From NCBI GenBank assembly GCA_002395525.1, contig DGXE01000009.1:1-7919 (forward strand): a DNA stretch of 7,919 nucleotides, written 5' to 3'. The notes under the pieces are model-generated. The model was not told the origin of the DNA. It searched no databases and saw only the letters and a program-made list of their open reading frames with translations. Of the stretch, positions 1 to 7,097 are shown piece by piece. Numbering within the stretch: position 1 is the first letter of the stretch; each line of letters starts with the position of its first letter. This DNA is from Ruminococcus sp. UBA4240 (lineage in GTDB: Bacteria; Bacillota; Clostridia; Oscillospirales; Ruminococcaceae). A program made the position numbers and the translations under genes.

Positions 1-1137
1 AAGCACAACAACTGGTCCATCTCCACGGACAAGGGCGAGAACCTGCTCTCCCCCGGCAAGGAGCCCCATGACAATGTGCGCTTCCTGCTGTTTCTGGTAG
101 CTGTAATAAAGGCTGTGGATGAGTATCAGGATCTGCTGCGCCTTTCAGTTGCGACTGCGGGCAATGACCACCGCCTGGGTGCAAATGAAGCGCCTCCCGC
201 GGTAATATCCGTATTCCTTGGGGATGAGCTGACAGCAGTTCTTGACTCCATTGAAAACGATGCCCCCTATGACGGACAGAAGAGGACGATGATGGACCTG
301 GGGGCAAGAGTCCTCCCCTCACTGAGAAAGGACACCACCGACCGCAACAGAACATCCCCCTTCGCCTTTACAGGCAACAAGTTTGAGTTCCGTGCCCTGG
401 GCTCCTCCAACTCCATATCCTGTGCCAATATCCACCTGAATGCGGCTGTTGCCGAATCCCTGCGGCAGTTTGCGGATGTGCTGGAAAAGGCAGATGACTT
501 CGACCATGCGGTGCATCACCTCATCCGTGAGACCATAAAGGCGCACAAGAGGATAATATTCAACGGCAACGGCTACGACGATGCCTGGATCGCAGAGGCA
601 GAGAGGAGAGGGCTTTCCAACTACAAGACAACACCCGACTGTATGCCCCACATCTGCGATAAAAAGAATGTGGAGATGCTCACAGGGCACAGCATTTTCA
701 CAGAGGCTGAGATATATTCCCGCCGTGACATCATGCTTGAAAACTATATAAAGACCGTGAACATAGAGGCTGTCACCATGATAGACATGGCAAGGACACA
801 GATCCTCCCCGCCGTTTCCGCCTATGCCGCAAGGCAGGCTGAGGGCGTAGTCAGCGTGAGAAAGGCTGTTCCCGATGCAAGGTGCGGCTATGAGGTGAAG
901 ATAGTCGAAAAGCTGTCCATGCTCACGGATGAAATGGCAGAAGATCTTGCAGCCCTTGAAAAGGCGGTCAGCGATATGCACAGCATAGAAGATGTTGTGG
1001 CACAGTCGGAAAGCGTCAGGGACAGCGTCATCCCCTGCATGGAAAAGCTGCGTGAGGCAGCGGATGCGGCAGAGGTAATGGTAGCCAAGGAAAGCTGGCC
1101 CTTCCCCACATATGATAAGCTGCTCTTCGGAGTATAA
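1..1137 (+). CDS. glnN: Glutamine synthetase type III, C-terminal part (5' end outside window)
   Basis: ATP-dependent ligation of ammonia to glutamate, giving glutamine in the cytoplasm. The frame is open from base 1, so the true start lies upstream; about 378 C-terminal residues are visible, roughly half of the ~700-residue length usual for this family. The first residues, KHNNWS, are the end of the GS active-site motif usually preceded by NGSG. AGNDHRLGANEAPPA (about window residues 51-65) is the distinctive GSIII signature, and DRNRTSPFAFTGNKFEFR (about 113-130) carries the nucleotide- and glutamate-binding Asn/Arg residues. The C-terminus, SWPFPTYDKLLF, matches the family's usual ending. 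The alpha-helical C-terminal region is intact up to a TAA stop. The next gene, carA, uses glutamine, which fits a shared nitrogen-assimilation context; whether they share a transcript is unknown because a strong hairpin lies between them. Family assignment is secure. Confidence 0.95.
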   Translation, partial: KHNNWSISTDKGENLLSPGKEPHDNVRFLLFLVAVIKAVDEYQDLLRLSVATAGNDHRLGANEAPPAVISVFLGDELTAVLDSIENDAPYDGQKRTMMDLGARVLPSLRKDTTDRNRTSPFAFTGNKFEFRALGSSNSISCANIHLNAAVAESLRQFADVLEKADDFDHAVHHLIRETIKAHKRIIFNGNGYDDAWIAEAERRGLSNYKTTPDCMPHICDKKNVEMLTGHSIFTEAEIYSRRDIMLENYIKTVNIEAVTMIDMARTQILPAVSAYAARQAEGVVSVRKAVPDARCGYEVKIVEKLSMLTDEMAEDLAALEKAVSDMHSIEDVVAQSESVRDSVIPCMEKLREAADAAEVMVAKESWPFPTYDKLLFGV

Positions 1138-1143
1138 AGCAAA

Positions 1144-1174
1144 GGCAGGGTCCCCTCAGAAGGGGGGCTCTGCC
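1144..1174 (+). other. GC-rich intercistronic hairpin between glnN and carA
   Basis: Bases 1144-1156 (GGCAGGGTCCCCT) pair with 1162-1174 (GGGGGGCTCTGCC) over 13 positions, three of them G-T wobbles, around a 5-base loop. It starts 6 bases after the glnN stop. No T-tract follows on the + strand, so it is not a standard intrinsic terminator. On the minus strand it is followed by CTTTGCTTT, which is more terminator-like, but no minus-strand gene is seen. It could be an mRNA-stabilising, processing or attenuation structure that sets different levels of glnN and carAB; this is inference. Confidence 0.6.
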
Positions 1175-1219
1175 CTGTCGTATGCAAACGTTCAGATAAT
1201 GTATGAGATAGGTGATAAA

Positions 1220-2329
1220 ATGTCGGAAAAAGCGTATATCCTGCTTGCAGACGGTACAGTGCTCACAGGGCACTCCTTCGGGAAAAAGGGGACGGTCATC
1301 GGTGAAATAGTCTTTGCAACAGGCATGACAGGCTATGAAGAAACTCTTACAGACCCCTCCTACTACGGGCAGATAGTTGTGCAGACCTTCCCCCTCATAG
1401 GCAATTACGGTGTCAATTCAGAGGACATGGAGTCGGAAAGATGCCATCTGAAGGGCTATATCGTCAGGGAAGGCTGCCAATACCCCTCCAATTTCAGATG
1501 CGAGGAGGATATAGATGCCTTCCTTGAAAGCCACGGGATAGTTGGCATCTGCGGCACAGACACAAGGCACCTTACAAAGACCATACGTGAGTACGGTGTC
1601 ATGAACGGCGCTGTTACCACGGAAAACGTATGTGATGAAAAAATAAAGGCAGACCTGCTTGAAATGATAAGAGCTTACCGCATAGAAAATGCAGTGGAGA
1701 GCGTTTCCTGCACGAGCGAGACAACATACAGGGCAGAAACGGAAAAGTACAGAGTGGTGCTCTATGACTTCGGATACAAGCACAACATCCGCAGAGAGCT
1801 TCTGAAACGGGGCTGCACAGTGACCGTGGTACCCGCTCACACCACTGCTGACAGGATAAGGGAGCTTTCCCCCGACGGGATAATGCTTTCAAACGGCCCC
1901 GGGGATCCGGCGGTGAACACGGACATAATAGCCGAGATAAAAAAGCTCTCCGCCATGGATATACCCATATTCGGCATATGCCTGGGTCATCAGCTCACCG
2001 CCCTTGCAATGGGGGCTGTGACGGAAAAGATGAAGTACGGCCACAGGGGGGCAAATCAGCCTGTGAAGGATGTTTTCATGGACAGGGTATTCGTCACCTC
2101 ACAGAATCACGGGTATGCGGTGAAGGGTGACAGCCTCCCCCAGAATACAGGTGTGGTATCACACATAAACGTGAATGACGGCACCTGTGAGGGCATACGC
2201 TACAGCACCTTCCCCTGCTTTACGGTGCAGTTCCACCCGGAGGCCTGCGGCGGCCCCCACGATACGTCCTATCTCTTTGATGAATTTATCGGCATGATGA
2301 GGAGTGAAAAAAATGCCCTTGACAAGTGA
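1220..2329 (+). CDS. carA: Carbamoyl-phosphate synthase, small (glutaminase) subunit
   Basis: Class I glutamine amidotransferase subunit. It hydrolyses glutamine and channels ammonia to CarB for carbamoyl phosphate, the precursor of pyrimidines and arginine. The chosen ATG gives 369 residues, close to the usual ~360-380. AGGTG (1210-1214) sits 5 bases upstream, and MSEKAYILLADGTVLTGHSF is a typical CarA N-terminus; in-frame starts further upstream (1112, 1199) would add non-family sequence. The N-terminal CPSase domain covers about residues 1-135, including ATGMTGYEETLTDPSY. The glutaminase domain covers about 178-360: oxyanion/loop motif LSNGPGDP (223-230), nucleophile Cys254 in FGICLGHQ, QNHGYAV, and catalytic His339 and Glu341 in QFHPEA. 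All three catalytic residues are present. The end overlaps carB, implying co-translation. No PyrR-type or arginine-operator leader could be recognised upstream. Confidence 0.96.
   Translation: MSEKAYILLADGTVLTGHSFGKKGTVIGEIVFATGMTGYEETLTDPSYYGQIVVQTFPLIGNYGVNSEDMESERCHLKGYIVREGCQYPSNFRCEEDIDAFLESHGIVGICGTDTRHLTKTIREYGVMNGAVTTENVCDEKIKADLLEMIRAYRIENAVESVSCTSETTYRAETEKYRVVLYDFGYKHNIRRELLKRGCTVTVVPAHTTADRIRELSPDGIMLSNGPGDPAVNTDIIAEIKKLSAMDIPIFGICLGHQLTALAMGAVTEKMKYGHRGANQPVKDVFMDRVFVTSQNHGYAVKGDSLPQNTGVVSHINVNDGTCEGIRYSTFPCFTVQFHPEACGGPHDTSYLFDEFIGMMRSEKNALDK
2300..2304 (+). promoter_or_regulatory. Ribosome binding site deciding the carB start
   Basis: AGGAG inside the 3' end of carA lies 8 bases before ATG 2313. 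The other candidate, GTG 2304, overlaps this element and so could not use it. This supports ATG 2313, giving the N-terminus MPLTSDIKKVLIIGSGP rather than one three residues longer. Confidence 0.7.
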
Positions 2330-5300
2330 TATAAAGAAAGTCCTGATCATAGGCTCCGGGCCTATCGTCATAGGTCAGGCTGCGGAATTTGACTATGCAG
2401 GCACTCAGGGGTGCAGGGCACTCAAGGAGGAAGGGCTGGAGGTAGTTCTGGTAAACTCGAACCCTGCCACCATCATGACCGACAAGGCTATGGCGGACAA
2501 GGTCTACATAGAACCCCTGACCCTTGATACGGTAAAGAAGATAATCGAAAAGGAGCGGCCCGATTCCCTCCTGTCCACCCTCGGGGGACAGACAGGCCTT
2601 ACCCTCTCCATGCAGCTTGCCGCAGAGGGCTTTCTTGACAGAATGGGGGTAAGGCTCCTGGGTGCAGACCCTCTCACCATCCACAAGGCAGAGGACAGAC
2701 AGGCATTCAAGGACACTATGGAGAAGATAGGTCAGCCCGTCATCCCCTCAAAGGTAGTGGAGAATGTAGAGGATGCCCTTGATTTTGCCGGTGAGACAGG
2801 CTACCCGGTAATAGTGCGCCCCGCATTCACCCTGGGGGGCACAGGGGGCGGCATAGCCCAGAACAGGGAGGAGCTGGCGGATATTGCCACAAACGGGCTG
2901 CGGCTGTCCCCTATCACACAGATACTTGTGGAAAAATGCATAAGCGGCTGGAAGGAAATAGAGTTTGAGGTGATACGTGACCGCAAGGGCAATGTGATAA
3001 CCGTCTGCTCCATGGAGAATTTCGACCCTGTGGGAGTACACACCGGGGATTCTATCGTAATAGCCCCTGCCGTGACCTTAGCGGACAAGGAATATCAGAT
3101 GCTTCGCACAGCAGCCCTTGACATAATAAACGAGCTTAAAGTGGAGGGGGGCTGCAACTGCCAGTTTGCACTAAAGCCCGATTCCTTTGAGTATGCTGTG
3201 ATAGAGGTAAATCCGAGGGTATCCCGCTCCTCCGCCCTTGCATCAAAGGCAACGGGCTACCCCATCGCAAAGATAGCCGCAAAGATAGCCATAGGCTACA
3301 CCCTTGATGAGATAGTGAACGCTGTCACGGGAAAGACCTATGCCTGCTTTGAGCCTGCCCTTGACTATGTGGTGGTAAAATTCCCCAAGTGGCCCTTTGA
3401 CAAATTCGTCTACGCAAAGAGAACCCTTGGCACACAGATGATGGCAACAGGCGAGGTCATGGCAATAGGCACCTCCTTTGAGCAGGCGCTGATGAAGGCT
3501 GTCCGCTCTGCGGAGCTGGGACTTTCCTCAATGAATATGCCAAAGCTTGCCCACCTTGATGACAAAACTGTTTTCGAGATGCTCCACAACACCGATGACA
3601 TCCGCTCATTTGTCATATTCGAGAATATCAAGCGTGGGGTATCAATCGACACCATACACGAGATAACCAAGATAGACAGGTGGTTCCTGGCAAAGCTTGC
3701 CCACCTTGCAGACATTGAAAGGGAGCTTTCCGAGGGGGAGCTTACAGAGGAGAAATACCTGAATGCCAAGACCTACGGCTACCCCGACAAGGTGATAAGG
3801 GAGATAAGCGGAAAGGAATGTCCCATTCACCGCAGTGCCGTGTACAAGCTGGTGGATACCTGCGCCGGAGAATTTGCCGCAGAGACCCCCTACTTCTACT
3901 CCACCTATGATGAGGAAAATGAAGCGAAGGAGTTTATAGCCGAGCACGACACCGGGAAAAAGCGTGTGCTGGTATTCGGCTCCGGCCCTATCCGCATAGG
4001 ACAGGGCATAGAATTTGACTACTGCTCCGTACACTGTGTGTGGGCGCTCAAGGAAATGGGATATGAGGCTGTGATCTGCAACAACAACCCTGAGACCGTA
4101 TCCACCGACTTCGACACAGGGGACAGGCTCTACTTTGACCCCCTGACCCCGGAGGATGTGAAAAACCTCATCGAGACCGAAAAGCCCTGGGGAGTAGTGG
4201 TGCAGTTCGGCGGGCAGACAGCCATAAAGCTGACACGTTTTCTCTCGGATATGGGCGTGAATATCCTGGGCACCTCTGCGGACAGCATAGATGCGGCAGA
4301 GGACAGGGAGCGCTTTGACGAGCTGCTGAACAAGTGCGGCATACCCCGCCCTGCGGGACACACGGTCATGAACACCGCCGAAGCCCTTGCAGCCGCCCGT
4401 TCCCTCCACTATCCCGTGCTTATGCGTCCATCCTATGTGTTGGGCGGGCAGAACATGATAATCGCCCACTCCGACGATGACATAAAGGAATACATGGAGA
4501 TAATCACTGCCCACGGCATAGACGACCCTGTGCTCATAGACAAGTATATGTGCGGCAAGGAAGTTGAAGTGGATGCCATCTGCGACGGAAAGGACGTGCT
4601 CATCCCCGGCATCATGGAGCATATCGAGCGTGCGGGCATACACAGCGGCGACAGCATTTCCGTATACCCTGCAATGACACTTTCAAAGAGGGTGCGGGAC
4701 ACCATCGTGGGCTATACCAAAAAGCTGGCGTGGGCGCTGGATGTGCGGGGGCTTGTGAATATACAGTATGTGGTCTACGACAACGATGTGTATGTGATAG
4801 AGGTGAACCCCCGCTCCTCAAGGACAGTGCCCTACATATCAAAGGTGACGGGGGTACCCATGGTGGATATCGCCACAAGGATAATGCTGGGTGAAAGCCT
4901 TGCGGAACAGGGCTACAGGAGCGGGCTTTACAGAGAGGCTGACTACATTGCGGTAAAGGTGCCTGTTTTCAGCTTTGAAAAGCTCCATGACGTGGATACC
5001 GCCTTAGGCCCTGAAATGAAGTCCACAGGCGAGGTGCTGGGCATTGCAAAAAGCTTTGAGGATGCGGTATACAAGGGGCTCCTGGGGGCAGGCTACAACC
5101 TTGAAAAGCGCTCCCACGGCGGCGTGCTCATAACCGTGCGTGATACGGACAAGCGGGAGATAGTCTATGTGGCTCATAAGTTTGCAGAGCTGGGCTTTAC
5201 AGTCTACGCCACACAGGGCACGGCGGACTATCTGAAAAGAAACGGCATAGAAGCAGAAGCTGTACGCAGAGTGTCGGAAGCGGCACCCAATATCATGGAT

Positions 5301-5525
5301 CTCCTTGACAGCGGGAAGATAGACTATGTGATATCCACATCCTCCCACGGGCGCACACCTCAGCGTGACAGCGTGAAGATACGCAGGAAGGCAGTAGAGC
5401 GCTCCATATGCTGTCTCACCGCCATAGACACCGCAAATGCGGTGGCTGACATCCTTGCAATGGATAAATCCATAGATGATATGGAAATGGTGGATATATG
5501 CCATACAGTATCCGCCGATAAGTGA
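2313..5525 (+). CDS. carB: Carbamoyl-phosphate synthase, large subunit
   Basis: Synthetase subunit that makes carbamoyl phosphate from bicarbonate, two ATP and CarA-derived ammonia. From ATG 2313 it is 1070 residues, the standard length. Two homologous ATP-grasp halves are visible. The carboxyphosphate half (about 1-400) has the glycine loop GGTGGG at 175-180 and metal ligands Glu298/Asn300 in EVNPRVSRSSALASKATG. An oligomerisation linker follows (about 400-550; VYKLVDTCAGEF). The carbamoyl-phosphate half (about 550-930) has GSGPIRIGQGIEFDYC and Glu830/Asn832 in EVNPRSSRTVPYISK. The C-terminal MGS-like allosteric domain runs from about 937. Against the E. coli numbering I recall, Lys947, Thr967 and Thr970 match effector-site Lys954, Thr974 and Thr977, but Arg986, Ser1008 and Ser1010 replace Lys993, Asn1015 and Thr1017. 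It overlaps carA by 17 bases. No convincing terminator follows, so readthrough towards the cellulase gene is possible. Confidence 0.97.
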   Translation: MPLTSDIKKVLIIGSGPIVIGQAAEFDYAGTQGCRALKEEGLEVVLVNSNPATIMTDKAMADKVYIEPLTLDTVKKIIEKERPDSLLSTLGGQTGLTLSMQLAAEGFLDRMGVRLLGADPLTIHKAEDRQAFKDTMEKIGQPVIPSKVVENVEDALDFAGETGYPVIVRPAFTLGGTGGGIAQNREELADIATNGLRLSPITQILVEKCISGWKEIEFEVIRDRKGNVITVCSMENFDPVGVHTGDSIVIAPAVTLADKEYQMLRTAALDIINELKVEGGCNCQFALKPDSFEYAVIEVNPRVSRSSALASKATGYPIAKIAAKIAIGYTLDEIVNAVTGKTYACFEPALDYVVVKFPKWPFDKFVYAKRTLGTQMMATGEVMAIGTSFEQALMKAVRSAELGLSSMNMPKLAHLDDKTVFEMLHNTDDIRSFVIFENIKRGVSIDTIHEITKIDRWFLAKLAHLADIERELSEGELTEEKYLNAKTYGYPDKVIREISGKECPIHRSAVYKLVDTCAGEFAAETPYFYSTYDEENEAKEFIAEHDTGKKRVLVFGSGPIRIGQGIEFDYCSVHCVWALKEMGYEAVICNNNPETVSTDFDTGDRLYFDPLTPEDVKNLIETEKPWGVVVQFGGQTAIKLTRFLSDMGVNILGTSADSIDAAEDRERFDELLNKCGIPRPAGHTVMNTAEALAAARSLHYPVLMRPSYVLGGQNMIIAHSDDDIKEYMEIITAHGIDDPVLIDKYMCGKEVEVDAICDGKDVLIPGIMEHIERAGIHSGDSISVYPAMTLSKRVRDTIVGYTKKLAWALDVRGLVNIQYVVYDNDVYVIEVNPRSSRTVPYISKVTGVPMVDIATRIMLGESLAEQGYRSGLYREADYIAVKVPVFSFEKLHDVDTALGPEMKSTGEVLGIAKSFEDAVYKGLLGAGYNLEKRSHGGVLITVRDTDKREIVYVAHKFAELGFTVYATQGTADYLKRNGIEAEAVRRVSEAAPNIMDLLDSGKIDYVISTSSHGRTPQRDSVKIRRKAVERSICCLTAIDTANAVADILAMDKSIDDMEMVDICHTVSADK

Positions 5526-5594
5526 TATGGCTTTTCCCGAACAGCGAAACATTTTCCACATACAGGGGTGTCTGTGTCCCATAAAGCACTATCC

Positions 5595-5623
5595 TTCAGG
5601 CGGTTATTTATGCGGTCTATAAT
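5595..5623 (+). promoter_or_regulatory. Candidate upstream promoter of the GH5 gene
   Basis: A perfect -10 TATAAT (5618-5623) lies 17 bases after a weak -35, TTCAGG (5595-5600; 3 of 6 consensus bases). The spacer contains TTATGCGGT, which recurs inverted at 5706-5714. A start near 5630 would leave a leader of about 120 bases. The -35 is poor, so this is only a candidate. Confidence 0.4.
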
Positions 5624-5655
5624 TTTAATACTCACAATATATTAACCGATAATTT

Positions 5656-5687
5656 TTAACATATGCTACAAGCGGATAGTATATAAT
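5656..5687 (+). promoter_or_regulatory. Candidate proximal promoter of the GH5 gene
   Basis: TTAACA (5656-5661) is a good -35. With TATATA (5680-5685) as the -10 the spacer is 18 bases; the better TATAAT (5682-5687) would give 20, which is long. The surrounding 5600-5700 is clearly more AT-rich than the flanking genes, as expected for a promoter region. Transcription would begin near 5692, about 57 bases before the start codon. Confidence 0.5.
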
Positions 5688-5698
5688 AATCAATATCC

Positions 5699-5713
5699 TA
5701 TGCAAACCGCATA
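5699..5713. promoter_or_regulatory. Short dyad in the GH5 leader, possible operator
   Basis: TATGC AAACC GCATA is a perfect 5-bp dyad with a 5-base centre, at roughly +7 to +21 of the proximal candidate promoter. It could be an operator that blocks early elongation or a small RNA hairpin. It is short enough to occur by chance. Confidence 0.35.
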
Positions 5714-5749
5714 ACAGCAGTGAATCTTCACCGCCAACAGGAGGTCTCT

Positions 5750-6952
5750 ATGAAAAGGATAACAATGTCGCTTACAGCACTTGCCCTTGCAGGCACTATG
5801 CTTGCAGGCTGCGCCGGGGCAACAGCACCCGCAGATACCCAGACCGCTGCCGCACAGACTGAGAACACACAGGAGGCGCAGACACAAAGCGCTCCCCTGC
5901 CCGTTGCCGACAATGCGGTGGCATTTGCCGCATCCCTGGGGCTGGGCTGGAACCTGGGCAACACCCTTGACGCAACAGGAGCGGAGGATCTCACATCAGA
6001 GACCTCATGGGGTCAGCCCAAGGCAGAGAAGGCTCTGTTTAAATATCTGAAGTCTCAGGGCATTTCCTCTGTGCGCATACCCGTTTCATGGGGTCAGCAC
6101 ACGGATGCGGACTACAATATCGACCCCGACTGGATGGCAAGAGTCACCGAGGTGGTGGATTATGCCATGGACAGCGGTCTCTACGTTATAATCAACTCTC
6201 ATCACGACTGCGACAAATACTATCCCAGTGACGAGCACGCAGACGAGTCCGAGCGCTATATCAAGGCTGTGTGGACTCAGATAGCCGATAACTTTGCGGA
6301 CTATGACAACTCCCTCATATTTGAATCCATGAACGAGCCCCGTCTTATGGGCACATCAATTGAATGGTGGTTCAGGGACGACGACGAAAAGGGCATTGCC
6401 TCCATCAAGGTCATAAACAGGCTCAATCAGGCATTTGTTGATACAGTCCGTGCCAGCGGCGGCAACAACCCCACCCGCTACCTTATGGTGCCCTCAAATG
6501 CGGCAGCCCCCCAGAATGCCACGAACCCTGCCTTTGTAATGCCCGAGGATCCCGCAAACAAGCTCATGGTCTCCGTTCACGCCTACACTCCCTACGACTT
6601 TGCAGGCAAGGCCGACGGTTACTCGGACTGGTCAGATGACAAGCTGTTTGAGCTTAATTTCATGGACGGACTGAATACGAAATTCATCAAAAACGGCTAC
6701 GGAGTGGTAATAGGCGAATTTGGCGCAACCAACAAGGACAACCTTGAAGACCGTGTGGCATGGGCAAAGGACTATGTAGGCAAGGCATCCTCTCTCGGCA
6801 TCCCCTGCTTTTTGTGGGATAACGGCGGCACGGAGGTTGGCGAAGAGAACTTCGGCATGATCGACCGCACAAATCTCAAGGTATACTACCCCGAGATACT
6901 TACCGCAATGGTGGAGTGCTACACCTCAAATGAAGCAAAGCAGGCAGCATGA
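5750..6952 (+). CDS. GH5 family endo-beta-glucanase lipoprotein
   Basis: Secreted glycoside hydrolase that cleaves internal beta-1,4 (or mixed) linkages in cellulose-like glucans, probably membrane-anchored outside the cell. ATG 5750 follows AGGAGG (5739-5744) by 5 bases; 400 residues. Residues 1-21 form a lipoprotein signal with lipobox LAGC and lipidated Cys21. Residues 22-52 are an Ala/Thr/Gln-rich flexible linker. The rest is one (beta/alpha)8 catalytic domain: GWNLGNTLDA (66-75), Arg109 in VRIPVSW, His151-His152, acid/base Glu196 in MNEPR, His277 and Tyr279 in SVHAYTPYDF, nucleophile Glu323 in IGEFGA, and Trp356 in FLWDNGG. GH5 active-site residues are all present. The pattern, with ENFGMIDR near the end, resembles subfamily GH5_4 (endoglucanase, xyloglucanase or lichenase), so substrate is uncertain. 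No dockerin or carbohydrate-binding module is present, so it acts apart from any cellulosome. It is bounded by its own candidate promoters and a terminator, as a single-gene unit. Confidence 0.93.
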   Translation: MKRITMSLTALALAGTMLAGCAGATAPADTQTAAAQTENTQEAQTQSAPLPVADNAVAFAASLGLGWNLGNTLDATGAEDLTSETSWGQPKAEKALFKYLKSQGISSVRIPVSWGQHTDADYNIDPDWMARVTEVVDYAMDSGLYVIINSHHDCDKYYPSDEHADESERYIKAVWTQIADNFADYDNSLIFESMNEPRLMGTSIEWWFRDDDEKGIASIKVINRLNQAFVDTVRASGGNNPTRYLMVPSNAAAPQNATNPAFVMPEDPANKLMVSVHAYTPYDFAGKADGYSDWSDDKLFELNFMDGLNTKFIKNGYGVVIGEFGATNKDNLEDRVAWAKDYVGKASSLGIPCFLWDNGGTEVGEENFGMIDRTNLKVYYPEILTAMVECYTSNEAKQAA

Positions 6953-6973
6953 CACACTGCAAGAGATAAAAGT

Positions 6974-7007
6974 ACCGGCTGTTTCGGCAGCCGGTCTTTC
7001 TTTTCTT
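6974..7007 (+). terminator. Rho-independent terminator after the GH5 gene
   Basis: ACCGGCTG (6974-6981) pairs perfectly with CAGCCGGT (6988-6995) over 8 bp. The 6-base loop TTTCGG may close further by a T-G pair to leave TTCG. The T-rich tail CTTTCTTTTCTT follows at 6996-7007. It begins 22 bases after the stop codon and separates the cellulase from the next promoter. Confidence 0.92.
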
Positions 7008-7028
7008 AAGCAGGATAAACACGAACCA

Positions 7029-7057
7029 TTGACAACAGCCCTGTTATCTGGTAGAAT
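7029..7057 (+). promoter_or_regulatory. Near-consensus sigma-A promoter of the small surface protein gene
   Basis: TTGACA (7029-7034), a 17-base spacer, and TAGAAT (7052-7057; 5 of 6 consensus). Transcription should start near 7064, giving a leader of about 34 bases to ATG 7098. It lies just 22 bases after the preceding terminator, so the gene is an independent and probably well-expressed unit. Confidence 0.85.
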
Positions 7058-7097
7058 ACTTTCATAGAAAGGGCTTATGCCAAAAGGATGGATAGAT

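Larger units (their letters stand above)
5608..5714. repeat. 9-bp inverted repeat pair flanking the GH5 promoter region
   Basis: TTATGCGGT (5608-5616) and its exact reverse complement ACCGCATAA (5706-5714) are 89 bases apart. The left copy abuts the -10 of the upstream candidate promoter. The right copy is part of the dyad TATGC-N5-GCATA (5699-5713), just downstream of the expected start of the proximal promoter. Such spacing suits paired repressor operators with looping, but no regulator gene is present to support this; the role is inferred. Confidence 0.45.

Noticed and set aside
319..981. 220-codon minus-strand open frame opposite glnN
   Set aside because: It is antisense to the conserved glutamine synthetase motifs, and its Cys/His/Gly-rich translation is typical of a shadow frame.
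1189..1219. A carA promoter using GATAAT (1194-1199)
   Set aside because: No acceptable -35 lies 16-18 bases upstream (the region reads TGCCCT), and the leader would be only about 14 bases.
2304..2312. GTG start for carB
   Set aside because: It overlaps the AGGAG ribosome binding site that is well spaced for ATG 2313, and the CarB family normally begins at the MPLxxDIKKVL-type N-terminus.
3642..4643. 333-codon minus-strand open frame opposite carB
   Set aside because: It lies wholly antisense to conserved carB sequence, has no RBS, and its composition is what the complement of this codon usage produces.
5526..5594. A terminator after carB
   Set aside because: Only a weak ATACAG/CTGTGT stem (5560-5565 with 5572-5577) is found, followed by CCCATAAAG with no T-tract.
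7077..7097. Upstream ATG start for the small surface protein
   Set aside because: It leaves only 3 bases between the RBS-like AAAGGG and the ATG, and places seven residues before a signal peptide that already has a complete charged N-region at ATG 7098.
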